From NCBI RefSeq assembly GCF_001294205.1, contig NZ_LAQT01000010.1, positions 124,001 through 188,000 on the forward strand: DNA of 64,000 bases, written 5' to 3'. The stretch is from Amantichitinum ursilacus. GTDB taxonomy: Bacteria > Pseudomonadota > Gammaproteobacteria > Burkholderiales > Chitinibacteraceae. The position numbers and the translations under genes were made by a program. The notes beneath the pieces are model-generated. The model saw nothing but the letters and a program-made list of their open reading frames with translations. It made no database searches and was not told the origin of the DNA. Shown piece after piece: positions 60,990 through 64,000 of this stretch; the first letter of the stretch is position 1; each line of letters starts with the position of its first letter.

Positions 60990-62483
60990 ATGTTTATCGG
61001 AATCGACCTCGGCACCTCCAGCACCAAAGCCATCCTGCTGGATCGTCATGGACAAGCACTGACCAGCGCCAGTGCGCCGCTGCAAGTCAGCCGACCGCAC
61101 CCGCTGTGGTCCGAGCAAGCGCCCGCTGACTGGTGGTCCGCCTGCAACGCCGCCATCAGCACGCTGGTGCAACAAGCAGCCGCGCTGGGCATCCCGGCTT
61201 CCGATATCGAAGCGATTGGCCTGACCGGCCAGATGCATGGCGCCACCTTGCTGGACGGCGACGGCCAGGTATTGCGGCCGGCCATTCTGTGGAACGACGG
61301 CCGCGCGTTTGCCGAATGCGCCGAGCTGGAAAGCCTGGTGCCGCAATCGCGCCAGATCACCGGCAACCTGATGATGCCGGGCTTTACTGCACCCAAGCTC
61401 AAGTGGGTGGCACGGCACGAACCCGATATTTTCGCCCGCGTCGCTATCGTCTTATTGCCCAAGGATTATTTGCGTTACCAACTGACGGGTGATTTTGCGA
61501 CTGATCTGTCTGATGCCGCTGGTACGTTGTGGCTGGACGTGGCGCGCCGGGACTGGAGCGATGAAATCCTCGCCGCCACCGGCCTGACCCGTGCGCATAT
61601 GCCCAAGCTGTACGAAGGCAACCAGATCACGGGCCATCTAAAACCCGAACTGGCGGCGCAATGGGGCTTACGCAGCGTGCCGGTGATTGCGGGCGCCAGT
61701 GACAACGCCGCCGGTGCAATCGGCGTCGGCATTGTTACGCCGGGCCAGGCCATGTTGTCGCTGGGCACCTCGGGTGTGTATTTCGCCGCCAGCGATGGCT
61801 ATCACGCCAACCCGGAAGGCGCGGTGCATAGCTTCTGCCACGCGCTGCCGCATACCTGGCATTTGATGTCGGTGATGTTGTCTGCCGCAGCCTGCCTTGA
61901 TTTCACCGCAGGCCTGACCGGCTTTGCCGATGTTGCCGCCTTGCTGGAAGCGGCCGAACGCCGCAGCATTGATGACCAGACCCCGCTGTTTCTGCCCTAT
62001 CTCTCCGGCGAGCGCACGCCGCATAACAACCCGGAGGCCCAAGGCGTGTTCTTTGGCCTGACGGGTTCCACCCGCGCTGCAGATCTGGCCAATGCCACGC
62101 TCGAAGGCGTGGGCCTGGGGTTGGCTGATGGCGTGGACGCACTCGAATCCACCGGCGTAGTGCCCACCGAGGTGACCGTCATTGGCGGTGGTTCGCGCAG
62201 TGCCTACTGGGTGCAGATGCTGTCCGACGTGCTCAACCGCCCGCTGGTTTGCCGTGAAGGCGGTGAAGTGGGCCCGGCGTTGGGCGCAGCACGGCTGGCG
62301 CATCTGGCGCTCGACCCCGGCACCGCCATTGCCAGCATTTGCCCGGTGCCGCCGGTGCGCGCGCGCTATGCCCCCAATCCGCAACGCGCCGCCTGGTTTG
62401 CCGCGCAACGCCGACCGAAATTCCAGCAGTTGTATGCCCGCGTGGAATCGTTGTTTCACCAGAACCACCCGCAAGCGGCTTAG
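60990..62483 (+). CDS. xylB: Xylulokinase
   Basis: A 497-residue FGGY kinase that phosphorylates D-xylulose. 'FIGIDLGTSSTKAILLDRHG' (phosphate 1), 'IGLTGQMHGATLLD', 'AILWNDGRAFAEC', 'GASDNAAGAIGVGIVTPGQAMLSLGTSGV' (catalytic Asp) and 'VIGGGSRSAYWVQMLSDVLNRPL' (adenosine motif) are present. The start at ATG 60990 is placed at the first conserved residue; the frame is open to 60921. Confidence 0.95.
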   Translation: MFIGIDLGTSSTKAILLDRHGQALTSASAPLQVSRPHPLWSEQAPADWWSACNAAISTLVQQAAALGIPASDIEAIGLTGQMHGATLLDGDGQVLRPAILWNDGRAFAECAELESLVPQSRQITGNLMMPGFTAPKLKWVARHEPDIFARVAIVLLPKDYLRYQLTGDFATDLSDAAGTLWLDVARRDWSDEILAATGLTRAHMPKLYEGNQITGHLKPELAAQWGLRSVPVIAGASDNAAGAIGVGIVTPGQAMLSLGTSGVYFAASDGYHANPEGAVHSFCHALPHTWHLMSVMLSAAACLDFTAGLTGFADVAALLEAAERRSIDDQTPLFLPYLSGERTPHNNPEAQGVFFGLTGSTRAADLANATLEGVGLGLADGVDALESTGVVPTEVTVIGGGSRSAYWVQMLSDVLNRPLVCREGGEVGPALGAARLAHLALDPGTAIASICPVPPVRARYAPNPQRAAWFAAQRRPKFQQLYARVESLFHQNHPQAA

Positions 62484-62568
62484 ACCGTACCCGCTACAGA
62501 AGACGTCCCTGTGTTGTTCCGTGCCGACTGGCACATAAAACCAGATAAGTAGTTTGAGGAGCCATCCC

Positions 62569-63579
62569 ATGAAAACGACCCTGATCTCTGCCCTTCTTAC
62601 CGGCGCGCTGCTGACGTTTGCCGCCCCGGCCGCATTTGCCAGCAAAGACAAACCCGTCATCGGTTTCTGCATTGATGATTTGCGCCTTGAACGTTGGGCG
62701 CGCGATCGCGACTACTTTGTCGCCGCGTCCGACAAGTTGGGCGCCAAGGTCTTTGTGCAATCGGCCGACGCCAACGAGCAACGCCAGATTTCGCAAATCG
62801 AAAACCTGATTTCGCGCAACGTCGACGCCATCGTCATCGTGCCGTTTAACGGCAACGTGCTGGCCAACGCGATTCGTGAAGCCAAAAAAGCCGGCATCAA
62901 GGTCATTTCTTATGACCGCCTGATCGCCAACGCCGACGTGGATGCCTACATCACATTCGATAACACCAAAGTGGGTGAGATGCAGGCCGAGGGCGTGCTG
63001 AAGGCGCGTAACAAGGGCAACTTCTATTTGCTGGGTGGCTCGCCCACCGATGGCAACGCCCGCATGCTGCGCGATGGCCAGATGAAAGTGCTGAAGCCCT
63101 ATATCGATAAGGGCGACATCAAGATTGTGGGCCAGCAATGGGTGGCGGAATGGAGCCCGGCCAAGGCAATGTCGATTGTGGAAGATGCGCTGACCGCCAA
63201 CCAGAACAAGATCGACGCCATTGTTGCCTCCAACGATGGCACCGCAGGCGGCGCCATCCAGGCACTGGCTGCGCAAAAGCTGGCGGGCAAAGTGCCGGTG
63301 TCAGGCCAGGATGCCGACCTTGCCGCGGTCAAGCGCGTGATTGCCGGTACGCAAACCATGACCGTGTACAAGCCGCTGAAGCTGCTAGCTAGCGAGGCTG
63401 CGCAACTGGCCGTAGATCTGGTGCAAGGCAAGAAGGTGACCTATGACACCCAGTACGACAACGGCCTGAAAAAAGTGGACGCCAAGCTGCTCAAGCCCAC
63501 CATGCTGACCAAAGACAATGCGCAAGACGTGCTGGTGAAGGACAACTTCTACACCGCCGCACAACTGGCCGCCCAGTAA
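62569..63579 (+). CDS. xylF: D-xylose ABC transporter substrate-binding protein
   Basis: A 336-residue periplasmic xylose-binding protein. Signal peptide ends 'AAPAAFA|S'; 'VIGFCIDDLRLERWARDRDYFVAASDKLGAKVFVQSADANEQRQISQIENLISRNVDAIVIVPFNG' and 'VASNDGTAGGAIQALAAQKLAGKVPVSGQDADLAAVKRV' are typical of XylF. GAGGAG precedes ATG 62569. It feeds the XylG/XylH transporter whose ATPase gene begins 76 nt downstream. Confidence 0.96.
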   Translation: MKTTLISALLTGALLTFAAPAAFASKDKPVIGFCIDDLRLERWARDRDYFVAASDKLGAKVFVQSADANEQRQISQIENLISRNVDAIVIVPFNGNVLANAIREAKKAGIKVISYDRLIANADVDAYITFDNTKVGEMQAEGVLKARNKGNFYLLGGSPTDGNARMLRDGQMKVLKPYIDKGDIKIVGQQWVAEWSPAKAMSIVEDALTANQNKIDAIVASNDGTAGGAIQALAAQKLAGKVPVSGQDADLAAVKRVIAGTQTMTVYKPLKLLASEAAQLAVDLVQGKKVTYDTQYDNGLKKVDAKLLKPTMLTKDNAQDVLVKDNFYTAAQLAAQ

Positions 63580-63599
63580 TCACGCAGTCCGCCGGGCCA

Positions 63600-63615
63600 T
63601 GTTCCACGTGGAGCA
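63600..63615. promoter_or_regulatory. parS-like ParB-binding site between xylF and xylG
   Basis: TGTTCCACGTGGAGCA, one mismatch to TGTTCCACGTGGAACA, in the 76-bp gap xylF-xylG. Confidence 0.65.
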
Positions 63616-63655
63616 GGCCCGGTGATTTTCCTCTTCTGTACCGGGGACACGACTG

Positions 63656-64000
63656 ATGTCTGATTTCCTGCTTGAAATGCGCAATATCCGCAAATCGTTT
63701 TCCGGCGTAAAAGCGCTGGACGGTATCGATCTGCATATCCGCGCTGGCGAATGTGTCGGCTTGTGCGGAGAAAACGGCGCGGGTAAATCCACGCTGATGA
63801 AAGTGCTGTCGGCGGTTTATCCGCATGGCACGTGGGAAGGCGAAATCCGCTGGCAAGGCCAGCCGCTGCAGGCCCAGTCGATCAAGGAAACCGAAGCCGC
63901 CGGCATCGTCATCATCCATCAGGAATTGATGCTGGTGCCTGAGCTATCGGTGACCGAAAACATTTTCCTGGGCAACGAAATCACCTTGCCAGGCGGTCGT
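63656..64000 (+). CDS. xylG: D-xylose ABC transporter ATPase (5' part)
   Basis: The first 115 codons of the ATPase; the frame runs off the window. '[49 protein letters not shown]' has Walker A (GENGAGKST); '[26 protein letters not shown]' has the Q-loop. Family members contain two ATPase domains (about 510 residues). GGGGA lies upstream of ATG 63656. XylH should follow outside the window. Confidence 0.94.
   Translation, partial: MSDFLLEMRNIRKSFSGVKALDGIDLHIRAGECVGLCGENGAGKSTLMKVLSAVYPHGTWEGEIRWQGQPLQAQSIKETEAAGIVIIHQELMLVPELSVTENIFLGNEITLPGGR

Noticed and set aside
1-64000. tRNA, rRNA, insertion sequence or prophage genes
   Set aside because: No cloverleaf with a CCA-type end, rRNA sequence, transposase or phage gene was recognised by eye.

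Overview
The window is a GC-rich (about 60 %) chromosomal segment of a Gram-negative bacterium. A Tol-Pal envelope operon, a lipid-type dgkA, AlgZ/AlgR-type regulators with a type IV minor pilin operon, a one-cysteine DksA, 6S RNA between zapA and the 5-formyl-THF cyclo-ligase gene, and a fused EIIA-HPr-EI PTS protein next to a GlcNAc-type EIIBC suggest a betaproteobacterium, most likely order Neisseriales (Chitinibacter/Silvimonas-like). This is inferred from gene content, not from a database match.

Layout. 0-4 kb: the tail of a LacI-type regulator, a 510-bp array of palindromic repeats, proB (-), and a translationally coupled msrQ-yjjP-yjjB set (+). 4-13 kb: a long minus-strand block ruvB, tolQRAB, pal, cpoB, queE, clcA, queC. 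13-16.4 kb: FMN riboswitch plus ribB (+), then a tonB-family gene, ruvC and ruvA (-). 16.5-24 kb: mostly plus-strand housekeeping genes (cytochrome c, dksA, aroG, FUSC transporter, ackA, two membrane proteins, dgkA) and one minus-strand gene for an orphan lipoyl-like/E3-binding-like protein. 24-34 kb: a LytTR regulator/sensor pair (AlgR/AlgZ-like), comM, and a six-gene minor pilin operon fimU-pilV-pilW-pilX-pilY1-pilE. 34-41 kb: globin-like gene, parE, a soluble chemoreceptor, a nucleoside deoxyribosyltransferase-like gene and parC. 40.8-47 kb: a CPT-like kinase gene broken by an amber codon, an AraC regulator, thiD, rubredoxin, a hemJ-like gene, a CYTH protein, hemL, and an AT-richer pair coding for a TonB-like and a TlpA-like protein. 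47.1-55.5 kb: a DnaA-box cluster, rbgA, a vitamin B12-type binding protein, zapB/zapA, 6S RNA, 5-formyl-THF cyclo-ligase, the PTS pair and a PspC protein. 55.6-64 kb: ampG, then a xylose region: galM and xylR (-), xylA, xylB, xylF and the start of xylG (+), cut by the window end.

Most genes are ordinary core genes. The least expected signals are non-coding: (1) a family of palindromes with the core GGTGGGTC-N2-GACCCACC, arrayed as five units in an A-(BA)-(BA) pattern beside proB and present as degenerate copies beside queC and ruvA; (2) several near-perfect ParB/parS 16-mers, three of them within 4.1 kb around parC; (3) a cluster of five strong and two weaker DnaA boxes in about 240 bp upstream of rbgA, next to AT-rich DNA. 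The last two together suggest that the window lies in the origin-proximal domain, although flanking gene orientation does not itself mark 47 kb as a replication origin. Protein-level oddities are a PilY1 with an N-terminal lectin-like region, a lipoyl-like protein without the acceptor lysine, a TolA with a Pro/Thr/Lys-rich linker and an msrQ without msrP.
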